From contig JBKBUF010000010.1 of NCBI GenBank assembly GCA_046290815.1, forward strand, positions 62,001 through 126,000: 64,000 nt of DNA, given 5' to 3'. A program made the position numbers and the translations under genes. Each line of letters opens with the position of its first letter. Position 1 is the stretch's first letter. Below, one piece after another: positions 37,738-46,453 of the stretch. The notes below the pieces were generated by a model. The model did no database searches and was not told the origin of the DNA. It worked only from the letters and a program-made list of their open reading frames with translations. The stretch is from JBKBUF01 sp046290815. Its GTDB lineage: Bacteria > Bacteroidota > Bacteroidia > Cytophagales > Cytophagaceae.

Positions 37738-38217
37738 ATGGTAAAGGTGTTATTTGTTTGTTTGGGAAACATCTGCAGATCTCCATTGGCGGAAGGGATT
37801 TTTAAGCATAAAATAAAGCAAAGGAAACTGACAGATTTTATATTCTGTGATTCTGCAGGAACCGGGGCATATCATATCGGTAAAAACCCTGATATAAGGT
37901 CATGCAATATTGCCTTGAAATATATGATTGCATTGGACCATAAGGCCAGGCAATTAACTGTTAAAGATTTTGCTGCCTTTGATTACATACTTGCAATGGA
38001 TGCTGCTAATATGAATCATATAAAAAGTTTTATCTCTCCTTCTGTTGAATCAGGAAAGATATTTATGATGAATCATTTTGATGACAATAAATCGGGAGTG
38101 GATGTTCCGGACCCTTATTATGGTGGTTTGGATGGGTTTGAGCATGTATACAGAATGTTGGAAATTAGCTGTGGAAACTTGCTGAATCATATAATAGATG
38201 AACATAATCTTAAATGA
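37738..38217 (+). CDS. Low-molecular-weight phosphatase, probable ketosamine-phosphate phosphatase
   Basis: The 159-residue LMW-PTP fold has the P-loop C8-x5-R14 (VCLGNICRS) and the general acid D125 in VPDPYYGG, both intact. The gene overlaps the fructosamine-kinase-like gene by 4 bases (ATGA). In bacteria this gene pair has been linked to protein deglycation, where the phosphatase makes free ribulosamine or erythrulosamine from its 5-phosphate and the kinase then phosphorylates it for removal. A plain protein-tyrosine phosphatase role cannot be excluded. Confidence 0.9.
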   Translation: MVKVLFVCLGNICRSPLAEGIFKHKIKQRKLTDFIFCDSAGTGAYHIGKNPDIRSCNIALKYMIALDHKARQLTVKDFAAFDYILAMDAANMNHIKSFISPSVESGKIFMMNHFDDNKSGVDVPDPYYGGLDGFEHVYRMLEISCGNLLNHIIDEHNLK

Positions 38218-39083
38218 ACATAGATGGTAAATTTTTTGAAGAGTTGTTCAGGATATCAGGCATTTCGGATAAACCTGTAACTGTGAAATCTGTTGCAGGA
38301 GGATGTATTAATAGATGCTTTCATGTCTCAGGGTCAAATTCTGATTATTTTATCAAAATAAACAATGCCTCATATAACGATATGTTCAATAAAGAGGCGA
38401 TTGGCTTGGATGCTCTTGCAAAAGTTGATTCTTTAAAAGTGCCTAGAGTACTGGCGGAGGGAAGAGACAACAATTTAATTTACTTAATACTGGAGTATAT
38501 AACTCCCGGGTACCCCTCAAATGATTATTGGAAAGAATGTGCTCAGGGGCTGGCAAAAGTACATAATCATAGTTCAGATACCTATGGATTTTATACTGAT
38601 AACTACATCGGTTCATTAAAACAGGTAAATAAAGCAAGTTCAACTTGGATTGATTTTTTTATCTCATATAGGTTGCAATATCAGCTTGATCTGGCCATGA
38701 ATGCAGGAAAAGTCGGAAAGGAGATTCTTGAATCGTTTAATAAATTATATAATAAACTTTCAGATATATTGCCAGTTGAAAAACCTTCGCTCCTTCATGG
38801 TGATTTATGGAGTGGTAATTTAATAACTTCAGCAATGGGAAAACCAGTTTTAATTGATCCCGCTGTTTATTTTGGAAACCGAGAAGCTGAACTTGCTTTT
38901 ACTACTTTATTTGGTGGTTTTCCGGAGAAGTTTTATTCGGTTTATAATGAAATTTGTCCACTGCAGCCAGGCTTTGGTGAAAGAATTGATATTTATAACC
39001 TATATCCTTTAATTGTACATGTAAACCTTTTCGGAGGATTTTATTTAAATCAGGTAAGGAGCATTTTGAAAAGGTATACTTAA
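38214..39083 (+). CDS. Fructosamine-3-kinase family (ketosamine kinase)
   Basis: The 289 residues have a phosphotransferase fold with the catalytic loop LLHGDLWSGNLI and the metal site LIDPAVYFGNREAELAF, both diagnostic of FN3K-related proteins. Bacterial members prefer ribulosamines and erythrulosamines on protein lysines, starting spontaneous deglycation. It is translationally coupled to the LMW phosphatase. The end overlaps the convergent small gene by 4 bases. Confidence 0.92.
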   Translation: MNIDGKFFEELFRISGISDKPVTVKSVAGGCINRCFHVSGSNSDYFIKINNASYNDMFNKEAIGLDALAKVDSLKVPRVLAEGRDNNLIYLILEYITPGYPSNDYWKECAQGLAKVHNHSSDTYGFYTDNYIGSLKQVNKASSTWIDFFISYRLQYQLDLAMNAGKVGKEILESFNKLYNKLSDILPVEKPSLLHGDLWSGNLITSAMGKPVLIDPAVYFGNREAELAFTTLFGGFPEKFYSVYNEICPLQPGFGERIDIYNLYPLIVHVNLFGGFYLNQVRSILKRYT

Positions 39084-39370
39084 CTGATCCTGTCGGGATT
39101 TTCGCTGTATCTTTGTCTTATTTCTCTTCTTAATTTTTCTCTTTCGACCACCAGAATAGCCAATTGTCGCGGTATATCTAATCCTGATGTAAAAACGTTT
39201 TTAACTTTTCTTTCATCAATATCCATCTTATACAAGACCTGAATGAACTTGTTTAAATCTTTGTCCATCATTTGACTAATTAACTTTGCAATCTTTTCTG
39301 CAAAATCACTCTCGTCTATAGCATCATTTTTTAATGCAGTATTTAATTCAGGATAAAAATCAACTATCAT
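39080..39370 (-). CDS. Conserved-looking small hypothetical protein, 96 aa
   Basis: This all-helical, highly charged cytoplasmic protein has no signal peptide. The N-terminus is acidic (DFYPELNTAL...DESDFAEK) and the C-terminus basic (REKLRREIRQRY). No domain was recognised. It is convergent with the kinase gene and overlaps its stop. Confidence 0.6.
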   Translation of the reverse strand: MIVDFYPELNTALKNDAIDESDFAEKIAKLISQMMDKDLNKFIQVLYKMDIDERKVKNVFTSGLDIPRQLAILVVEREKLRREIRQRYSENPDRIS

Positions 39371-39458
39371 AATTTTGGGATGTTTTCCAATTTCACATGT
39401 TCGTAATTAGCATTTATCAAATTCTTTGATAATTTTATAATGAATTTAATAATACTTT

Positions 39459-40058
39459 ATGAGAATAATTATTTCAGCATTGATAATGTTTACAATATAT
39501 TCCCAGGGTTCCGCACAAGGTTTTCAAGGGAAATTGGTTTTGGGCGCCAATGCGGCACAGGTGGATGGAGATGAATATGCAGGGTATAATAAAGCCGGTC
39601 TTGCACTTGGGGCAGCTGCAGCTTATAATTTTTCCAAAAAAATATATCTACAGGGTGAAATTCTTTATTCTCAAAAAGGGGCAAGAGCAGTAGATCCGGA
39701 TAATTACATTTACTTTAAATGGAGATTAAATTATATAGATATTCCATTAATTTTTAATTATCACTTTACAGAAAAACTTTCGACACAGATAGGTCTGATG
39801 CCTTCTGTATTTCTTAATTCAAAAACTGATTTGGGACATGGTTTTTTTAATGCCAACGAAGGTTTTGATAAAGTGAATGTTTCATACACCGGCGGAATTG
39901 AATATGCCATTACAAAAGGTATAGCTTTTAACGCAAGACATAGTTATTCTCTGGGCCCTATCAATACCGGTGGCTCTAACATACATCCAAGATCATTCTA
40001 CAATAATGTGATAACGGTAAGTTTAAGAATTACCTTGAATCCTGATAGGGAAGATTAA
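39459..40058 (+). CDS. Outer-membrane beta-barrel protein (PorT/OMP_b-brl-like)
   Basis: A signal peptide (residues 1-19, ending GSAQ) precedes about 180 residues of alternating beta strands ending in VITVSLRITL. The GFQGKLVLGANAAQVDGD start and DIPLIFNYHF pattern fit the eight-stranded outer-membrane barrel family of Bacteroidota. No specific function can be given. Confidence 0.8.
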   Translation: MRIIISALIMFTIYSQGSAQGFQGKLVLGANAAQVDGDEYAGYNKAGLALGAAAAYNFSKKIYLQGEILYSQKGARAVDPDNYIYFKWRLNYIDIPLIFNYHFTEKLSTQIGLMPSVFLNSKTDLGHGFFNANEGFDKVNVSYTGGIEYAITKGIAFNARHSYSLGPINTGGSNIHPRSFYNNVITVSLRITLNPDRED

Positions 40059-40064
40059 CTCCTC

Positions 40065-40104
40065 AAATTAAAAAGGCTGTCCATATGGACAGCCTTTTTA
40101 ATTT
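40065..40104. terminator. Perfect 40-bp palindromic terminator
   Basis: Two 20-bp arms (40065-40084, 40085-40104) are exact reverse complements with no loop bases. The core is GGCTGTCC AT / AT GGACAGCC with A5/T5 flanks. It lies 3 bases before the leftward DUF5606 stop and 6 bases after the rightward barrel gene, ending both. Confidence 0.9.
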
Positions 40105-40107
40105 TGA

Positions 40108-40680
40108 TTATTTTTTGGAGGCTGATTTTGCCTTTGGTTTAGATGCTTTCTCTTCTTTAGGCTCCTCCTCCTTCGACTTTTTAGCAGTGGCCTTTTTAGT
40201 TTTTGGTTCTTCTGTCACCTCTGCATCCTCTGCATCCTTAGCTTTAGCTTTTGGAGCTGCATCCTTTTTCTCTTCTTTAGGCGCATCAAATCTTTCCGGC
40301 AAGGAGGAGCCTATGATGTTGTACCAGCTTACGAGTTTTTTTACATCAGAAAGGTATACTCGTTCACTGTCATAGTCAGGTACCACATGTGCAATAAAAT
40401 CATATAATTCTTTATCCGAACTTGTTTTGGCATTTAAATTAATACTTTTGCCGAATTTCTCATGGATTTTAGCAAATACATCTTCAAGAGGAACAGATCC
40501 TTCTTTACTAGTGGTATAAATAGAGATTTCTTTTAATAAAGAAACTCTTGTGTTAGCATTAGCAACAAATTTGGATTTGGCCTGATCTATTGTTTCTAGG
40601 ATTACACCGTTACGTGTTGGTTTTAATACTAAAAATAAACCACTCTTTCCAGAAACTGCTGCAATGTCTTTTAAATCCAT
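40108..40680 (-). CDS. DUF5606 family protein with charged tail
   Basis: The start MDLKDIAAVSGKSGLFLVLKPTRNGVILE and the RVSLLKEISIYT segment match the DUF5606 family found throughout Bacteroidota. The last ~55 residues are an Ala/Lys/Glu repeat tail resembling histone H1-like sequence, which could bind nucleic acid. ATG 40680 is used; a TTG two codons upstream is less likely. Function unknown. Confidence 0.8.
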   Translation of the reverse strand: MDLKDIAAVSGKSGLFLVLKPTRNGVILETIDQAKSKFVANANTRVSLLKEISIYTTSKEGSVPLEDVFAKIHEKFGKSINLNAKTSSDKELYDFIAHVVPDYDSERVYLSDVKKLVSWYNIIGSSLPERFDAPKEEKKDAAPKAKAKDAEDAEVTEEPKTKKATAKKSKEEEPKEEKASKPKAKSASKK

Positions 40681-40706
40681 GATCAAAAAGTTTTTAGTTT
40701 GTTATG

Positions 40707-41057
40707 TTAAAGTTTGAAATATACTGGCACACTGGTTTGTAACTTATATCCCGGAGCACGGAATTTTAAAAGTTTTACCACCCTAAGGGCTTCTTGTCCA
40801 CACCCGCCTCCAATGTTTTTTACAATCGTCGGATTGGAAATGCTGCCATCTTCGTTTAAAGTAAAGCCAATGATACATTCTCCGGAGATCCTGTTTTTCT
40901 TAGCCATAATAGGGTATACTTTATTGGATTCAATAAAGGCATACATAGAATCCTGTCCACCCGGGTAAAAATCCGCCACAGGAACCTTAGAACTTTGTGC
41001 AGTTGCAGAAAATGCAAAACCAATAATAAGAGAAAAAAGAAACATTAATTTTTTCAT
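40707..41057 (-). CDS. Secreted TonB C-terminal domain protein
   Basis: The 116 residues comprise a signal peptide (MKKLMFLFSLIIGFAFSATAQ) and a TonB-CTD-like domain (YPIMAKKNRISGECIIGFTLNEDG pattern, final PVYFKL). It lacks the membrane anchor and proline-rich spacer of real TonB. Such stand-alone domains are common in Bacteroidota and of unknown role. The ATG at 41057 gives a proper signal peptide, unlike 41120. Confidence 0.8.
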   Translation of the reverse strand: MKKLMFLFSLIIGFAFSATAQSSKVPVADFYPGGQDSMYAFIESNKVYPIMAKKNRISGECIIGFTLNEDGSISNPTIVKNIGGGCGQEALRVVKLLKFRAPGYKLQTSVPVYFKL

Positions 41058-41150
41058 AAGTAAGTTATTTGAGAGATGGTTAACTAAATGTTTCGCGTAT
41101 TGCTGCAAACCAGGGTACAAAAATATATTGAATTATTGATTAACCAAATT

Positions 41151-41762
41151 TTAGTGGTTCTGTTCTCTGTAATTTTCAAATATCTCCTGTATGTAATCAA
41201 GTAATTCATTTTTACCTTCCCCTGTTTCCGAGGAAGTAACGAAAGTTACCGGTAATTCTTGCCAGAACTTTGAAAGTTCTTTGTTGAATCGTTGAGTTGA
41301 AGCTAAGGTTTGAGAACGACTTAGCTTGTCCGCTTTGGTATAAACTATTGCAAAAGGCACACCCTTTTCACCCAGCCAGTTAATAAAATCTATATCTATT
41401 TTTTGAGGTTCAAGTCTGGAGTCAATCAGTACAAATAGACAGTATAAATTTTCACGATATAAAATGTAATCCTTAACCATCTTTTCCCAGTTTTCTCGAT
41501 TTTCTTTACTTACCCTTGCCCAACCGTAACCCGGGAGGTCAACCCAATACATTTCATTATTGATTAAAAAGTGGTTGATAAGCTGTGTTTTACCTGGTCT
41601 GGAGGACGTTTTGGCCAATCCCTTATGTCCTGCTAGCATATTTATTAAGGAAGACTTGCCAACGTTCGATCTGCCAATAAAAGCAATCTCAAACTTGTCC
41701 GGGGCAGGACTTTCCTTATAATTCTTTTTGCTGGTAATAAAAGAGGATTTCGTTATATTCAT
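41151..41762 (-). CDS. engB: Ribosome-biogenesis GTPase YihA/YsxC/EngB
   Basis: The 203 residues have G1 GRSNVGKSSLI, switch region TSSRPGKTQ, G3 DLPGYGWA and G4 TKAD, all intact. The protein assists assembly of the large ribosomal subunit. It stands alone. Confidence 0.96.
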   Translation of the reverse strand: MNITKSSFITSKKNYKESPAPDKFEIAFIGRSNVGKSSLINMLAGHKGLAKTSSRPGKTQLINHFLINNEMYWVDLPGYGWARVSKENRENWEKMVKDYILYRENLYCLFVLIDSRLEPQKIDIDFINWLGEKGVPFAIVYTKADKLSRSQTLASTQRFNKELSKFWQELPVTFVTSSETGEGKNELLDYIQEIFENYREQNH

Positions 41763-41979
41763 TATTGAAATAGTCTAGTTTAAGTCCTATTTAATGACCT
41801 TTTAATTCCTGTTTTTAAGATATTTTATTAGTTTTGGCTAATTAAAATCCAAAATTGTTGTGTCATCTTTTCCGATACGGCGATTTTGTTTTTGCTTGAA
41901 AGATAATAATAATCTCCCACTACCAGGTGGATATTTTCCCGGCAAAATTCATTTTGTAACCAAAGCAAACTTATAAGAT

Positions 41980-44385
41980 ATGAGTCTTTTAAAGCCAATG
42001 AAGCATCTACTTTTATTGTTCTTAGGTTTAAGTTTAGCCTTTTCAGGTCAAAGCCAGAATAAAAACCAGCCAAAACTTAACCCGAAAACAGTTGAATCGG
42101 AGGCACGTGAGTTATTCAGGATCGATGAATACCGGCAAGCACTGCCATTGTACCTCAAACTGGATTCTATAAAACCTGAAAACCCATCTGTTAATTGCAG
42201 GATAGGAATATGTTATCTTCATACAGAAAATAAATCTAAAGCTTTACCTTACCTGGTAAAAGCTCAAAAGCTTGGATATACCAAAGATCATATCAGCTTT
42301 CATTTGGCCGTTGCTTATCATCTCAATCATGAATTTGACAAAGCTATCGAGTATTATAAGGCCAGTCATGGGCATTTTAATCCTAAAAAAGACGATGATG
42401 TCGTTAAGCTGAAAAAACTTCCCCGGTACATAGAAATGTGTGAAAATGGTAAAGAACTTGTAAAGAAACCGGTAGACGTCAAAATAGAAAATCTGGGACC
42501 TGTGGTTAATTCTGAATTTCCTGAATATGCGCCAGTAATATCTGCCGATGAGACAGTATTGATTTTTACTTCTCGCAGGCCAAATACCACAGGTGGGAAA
42601 AAGGAAGAAAACGGACAATGGTTCGAAGATATTTATATTTCAACCAGAGACTCATTAAATGGTAGCTGGTCTAAACCTGAAAATATTGCATATATCAATA
42701 CCGCAGGTCATGATGCCAGTATAGGCCTTTCTCCTGATGGGCAAGAACTTTTTATTTACAAAGATGAAGGTAACGGAGATATTTTTGTCAGCGTGCTGGA
42801 GGGAAATAAATGGTCTGAGCCTAAGAAAATTCCAGGTGGAATTAATTCTAAATTTCACGAGCCAAGCGCTACTACTTCCGCCGATGAAAAGGTGCTATTC
42901 TTTACCAGTGACCGTGATGGCGGTTTCGGTGGATACGATATTTACATGACCAAAATGCTTCCCAACGGACAGTGGGCATTGCCAAAGAACCTAGGGCCGA
43001 AAGTTAATACCCCTTATGACGAAGATGCACCATTTTTCCACCCGGACGGAAAGACTTTATACTTCAGCAGTACAGGGCATAATAGTATGGGGGGCTATGA
43101 TATCTTTACAACTGAGGTAGATTTGGAGGCAGATACCTTCAGCAAGCCCGTAAATATCGGTTATCCTATCAATACGGCGGATAACGACATATTTTTCGTA
43201 TGGTCGGCCGACGGAACAAGAGGGTATTTTTCATCCTACCGGGAAGGTGGGTTCGGAGAAAAAGATATATGGGTGGTAAGCAGACCCAAGCCTAAAGTTT
43301 CTCTGATTGTATTAAAAGGTAAAGTTTTCTCAAAACCAAATTTAGTACCTGTCGCCGCGACTATCACAGTAGTTGATAATGAGACGAATAAGGTGGTTGG
43401 TGTGTATACCTCAAATAGCTTTACCGGAAAATATACCATTATTGTGCCGCCCGGAAAAAACTACGGGATTTCCGTGGAGGCTGACCGTTTTCTTGCTTAT
43501 TCAGAAAATGTAGATATTCCGCAAAAAGATGATTACTTTGAGGTTACGAAGGATATTATTTTAGAACCTTTGGAAAAAGGAAGCGTAACAGTACTTAAAA
43601 ATGTGTTTTTTGACTTTGCAAAAGCGGATTTGAGGAAGGAATCTTATGGTGAATTAGACAGATTTTATAAGATGCTTAAGGAAAATCCGACACTGTGCGT
43701 GGAAATCGCCGGACATACTGATGATGTAGGGAATAGCGAATCGAATCAGAAATTGTCAGAGGCCCGTGCACAATCAGTTGTTAAATATCTCGTTGATAAA
43801 GGTATTGATGAAAAAAGGTTGTTAGGGGTTGGATATGGTGAGGAGTTTCCTGTTGCAACTAATTCCACTGATGAAGGAAGGCAGCTGAATAGAAGAACAG
43901 AGCTGATCATAGTGGAAACACTTACTGAAAGTATGGCATGGAAAGAGAAGGAAACCTTCTATTTTAACAAACAGAAGGAACAAGACCAGAAACTTTTGCA
44001 CACTGCCTTGAAGGATGAAAAGCTGGGATTAATTTTGCCTGATTCCATTCTTAATAAACTTGATTACATTTACTTTGACTTTGATAAATCAGTTTTAAGG
44101 GACGAAGCCAGGCAAAGTCTGGAACAATGGATCAAATTGTTGAAGGCAAATAAGGATGTAAAACTTGAGCTCCATGGTCATACAGATAGTATGGGAGACA
44201 AAGCATATAATAAGGCACTGGCTCAAAGGAGAATCAATAGCGTAAAAAATTATCTTGTAGCCAAAGGAATTATTGCTTCCAGGTTCAGAACGACTAACTT
44301 CGGTGCTGATAAGCCGGATGATACAAATGATACAGAAGTTGGAAGGCAAAGGAACCGACGAGTTGAGATTAAAATAATAAAATAA
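41980..44385 (+). CDS. PorE-like TPR/PD40/CRD protein with two OmpA domains
   Basis: First of four tandem paralogues. The 801 residues carry a signal peptide (ends GQSQ; the ATG at 41998 is an alternative start), TPR-like helices (~30-140), a PD40/WD40-like propeller (~170-430, repeated TSDRDGGFGGYDIY and YFSS motifs), a carboxypeptidase regulatory-like beta domain (~445-530), then two OmpA-C domains. The first OmpA (~540-650) has GHTDDVGN and the second (~690-801) GHTDSMGD, each with the peptidoglycan-binding NRR(T/V)E end. In P. gingivalis PorE has TPR, WD40, CRD and one OmpA domain and links T9SS to peptidoglycan. The second OmpA domain is extra here. Confidence 0.85.
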   Translation: MSLLKPMKHLLLLFLGLSLAFSGQSQNKNQPKLNPKTVESEARELFRIDEYRQALPLYLKLDSIKPENPSVNCRIGICYLHTENKSKALPYLVKAQKLGYTKDHISFHLAVAYHLNHEFDKAIEYYKASHGHFNPKKDDDVVKLKKLPRYIEMCENGKELVKKPVDVKIENLGPVVNSEFPEYAPVISADETVLIFTSRRPNTTGGKKEENGQWFEDIYISTRDSLNGSWSKPENIAYINTAGHDASIGLSPDGQELFIYKDEGNGDIFVSVLEGNKWSEPKKIPGGINSKFHEPSATTSADEKVLFFTSDRDGGFGGYDIYMTKMLPNGQWALPKNLGPKVNTPYDEDAPFFHPDGKTLYFSSTGHNSMGGYDIFTTEVDLEADTFSKPVNIGYPINTADNDIFFVWSADGTRGYFSSYREGGFGEKDIWVVSRPKPKVSLIVLKGKVFSKPNLVPVAATITVVDNETNKVVGVYTSNSFTGKYTIIVPPGKNYGISVEADRFLAYSENVDIPQKDDYFEVTKDIILEPLEKGSVTVLKNVFFDFAKADLRKESYGELDRFYKMLKENPTLCVEIAGHTDDVGNSESNQKLSEARAQSVVKYLVDKGIDEKRLLGVGYGEEFPVATNSTDEGRQLNRRTELIIVETLTESMAWKEKETFYFNKQKEQDQKLLHTALKDEKLGLILPDSILNKLDYIYFDFDKSVLRDEARQSLEQWIKLLKANKDVKLELHGHTDSMGDKAYNKALAQRRINSVKNYLVAKGIIASRFRTTNFGADKPDDTNDTEVGRQRNRRVEIKIIK

Positions 44386-44388
44386 AAT

Positions 44389-46377
44389 ATGATTAGACTA
44401 TCTCTGATAGTTTCTTTCTTCTGCCTTTTTAGTGTTTATGCCTTTAGTCAGGCAAATGCTAAAAAGGCACTCAAGAAGGCAAACTATTACTACGACTCCA
44501 AAAAATGGAAAGAAGCTATTCCTATGTATCATGAAGCCCTGGAAGCTGAACCTGATAATATAGAAGCTAATTATAAACTTGGAGTTTCCTACCTCAATAC
44601 TATCCACCATATCAAGTCTCTGCCATATTTAGAAAAAGCATATAAGCTTAATCCTACTTATGCCCCGGATATCAAGCAATTACTTGCTAAGTCATACCAA
44701 TACAATCATAAATTTGAAGAGGCATTAAAAGCTTATCAGGAAGTAAAAAAAACTCTTGATAAGAAGAATGTCGAAGAACATAAAAAGCTCGACAGAAGAA
44801 TCTTTGAGTGTGAAAACGGGATAGAATATATAAAGAATCCTGTAAAGGCAAAAATTGAAAATTTAGGTCCTGTAATCAATTCCAAATACATTGACCACGC
44901 TCCTGTGATTAGTGCCGATGAATCCATTCTGGTGTTTACTTCCAGAAGAGATGGCAGCACGGGAGGGGCATTGGATGACAATGGTCTTTTTATGGAAGAC
45001 ATTTACATTTCTTATAAAAAAGACGGCAAATGGTCTGCTCCGCAAAATATAGGCAAGCCGATTAATACAGATCTGCATGATGCAAGCATTGCGATTTCAC
45101 CTGACGGATCACAGATTTTTGTTTATACCGATGACAACGCAGGTGATATCCTTATGTCAAAATTTGAGGGGGGGAAATGGTCAAAGCCTTTAGATTTAGG
45201 AAAGAACGTGAACACCAAACACGCAGAAAAATCTATATCCATGACCGCCGATGGTAACACGATATACTTTACCAGTAATCGAGAAGGTGGAATGGGTGGC
45301 CTTGATATTTATATGAGTAAAAAAGATAAAAAAGGGAAATGGGGAGAAGCGAAAAATCTGGGGAAACCTATAAATACTGAGTATGACGATGATGCCCCTT
45401 TTATTCATCCGGACGGAAGGACTTTGTATTTCAGTTCTGAAGGACATGCAGGTATGGGAAGATTTGATATTTACAAATCTACTATGAAACCTGACGGATC
45501 CTGGTCTGAGCCTGAAAACCTTGGTTATCCTATCAACACCGCGGACGATGATATTTACTTCGTACTTTCTGCTGATAACAAACATGGATATTATGCTTCC
45601 GAGCGTGAAGGCGGGCAGGGAGAAACCGATATTTACATTATCAGCATGCCGGAACCTGAGAAACTTGCAGATGTGAATACAAAAAAGCCAGTCGAAACAA
45701 AAGAGCCTGGTAAAAAGAAATTACTTCCTGTAGCCCAGGTAGCGGCATTTAATCCTATTACAATCTTAAAGGGAACTATTAGGGACGCACTGACCAAAGA
45801 TCCTCTGGAAGCAAACCTCGTGATAGTAGACAATGACAAGAATGAAGTAATTTCAGAGCTTAAATCAAATGCTCTGACCGGGGGCTATCTGATTGTGTTG
45901 CCATCAGGTAAAAACTATGGTATTGCCGTAGAAAGAAAAGATTATCTATTCCATTCAGAAAACTTTGACATTCCTGAAAGTGCAAACTATCAGGAAGTAG
46001 TAAAAGATGTAGATCTGAAAAAAGTAGCTGTAGGAACAAAGATAGTTTTAAGAAATATTTTCTTTGATTTTGATAAAGCTACCTTAAGACCGGAGTCTAC
46101 AGCCGAGCTTGAAAGGTTGGTTCAGCTTTTACAATCAGTACCTAATATGAAAATTGAAATTTCAGGACATACAGATAATAAAGGCTCTGCAGAGTATAAC
46201 AAGAATTTATCAGAAAAAAGAGCACAGGCAGTAGTGAATTATCTGGCCGGAAAAGGTATTGACGCCAAAAGGTTGAAGTTTGCAGGATACGGGTTTGACA
46301 GGCCGATGGCAACAAATGATACTGAAGAAGGACGCCAGTTAAATAGAAGAACTGAATTTGAAATACTTGGAAATTAA
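44389..46377 (+). CDS. PorE-like TPR/PD40/CRD/OmpA protein, paralogue 2
   Basis: The gene begins 3 bases after its paralogue, so co-transcription is likely. The 662 residues contain a signal peptide (ends AFSQ), TPR-like region, PD40 propeller (motifs TSNREGGMGGLDIY and YFSSEGHAGMGRFDIY), a proline/lysine-rich spacer (~430-450), CRD-like beta domain and one OmpA-C domain (GHTDNKGS, NRRTEFEILGN end). The architecture is that of PorE; which of the four is the true T9SS component cannot be decided from the sequence. Confidence 0.85.
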   Translation: MIRLSLIVSFFCLFSVYAFSQANAKKALKKANYYYDSKKWKEAIPMYHEALEAEPDNIEANYKLGVSYLNTIHHIKSLPYLEKAYKLNPTYAPDIKQLLAKSYQYNHKFEEALKAYQEVKKTLDKKNVEEHKKLDRRIFECENGIEYIKNPVKAKIENLGPVINSKYIDHAPVISADESILVFTSRRDGSTGGALDDNGLFMEDIYISYKKDGKWSAPQNIGKPINTDLHDASIAISPDGSQIFVYTDDNAGDILMSKFEGGKWSKPLDLGKNVNTKHAEKSISMTADGNTIYFTSNREGGMGGLDIYMSKKDKKGKWGEAKNLGKPINTEYDDDAPFIHPDGRTLYFSSEGHAGMGRFDIYKSTMKPDGSWSEPENLGYPINTADDDIYFVLSADNKHGYYASEREGGQGETDIYIISMPEPEKLADVNTKKPVETKEPGKKKLLPVAQVAAFNPITILKGTIRDALTKDPLEANLVIVDNDKNEVISELKSNALTGGYLIVLPSGKNYGIAVERKDYLFHSENFDIPESANYQEVVKDVDLKKVAVGTKIVLRNIFFDFDKATLRPESTAELERLVQLLQSVPNMKIEISGHTDNKGSAEYNKNLSEKRAQAVVNYLAGKGIDAKRLKFAGYGFDRPMATNDTEEGRQLNRRTEFEILGN

Positions 46378-46453
46378 TTGGATTTTTCTAATTTTAAATG
46401 CAAATTTTATATAATTGTAAATCATAAACAGAATTAAATCAGGGCAAAGAGGC

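Noticed and set aside
41828..42073. Minus-strand 81-residue frame upstream of the PorE-like cluster
   Set aside because: Its start overlaps the signal-peptide region of the first PorE-like gene and it shows no recognisable features.
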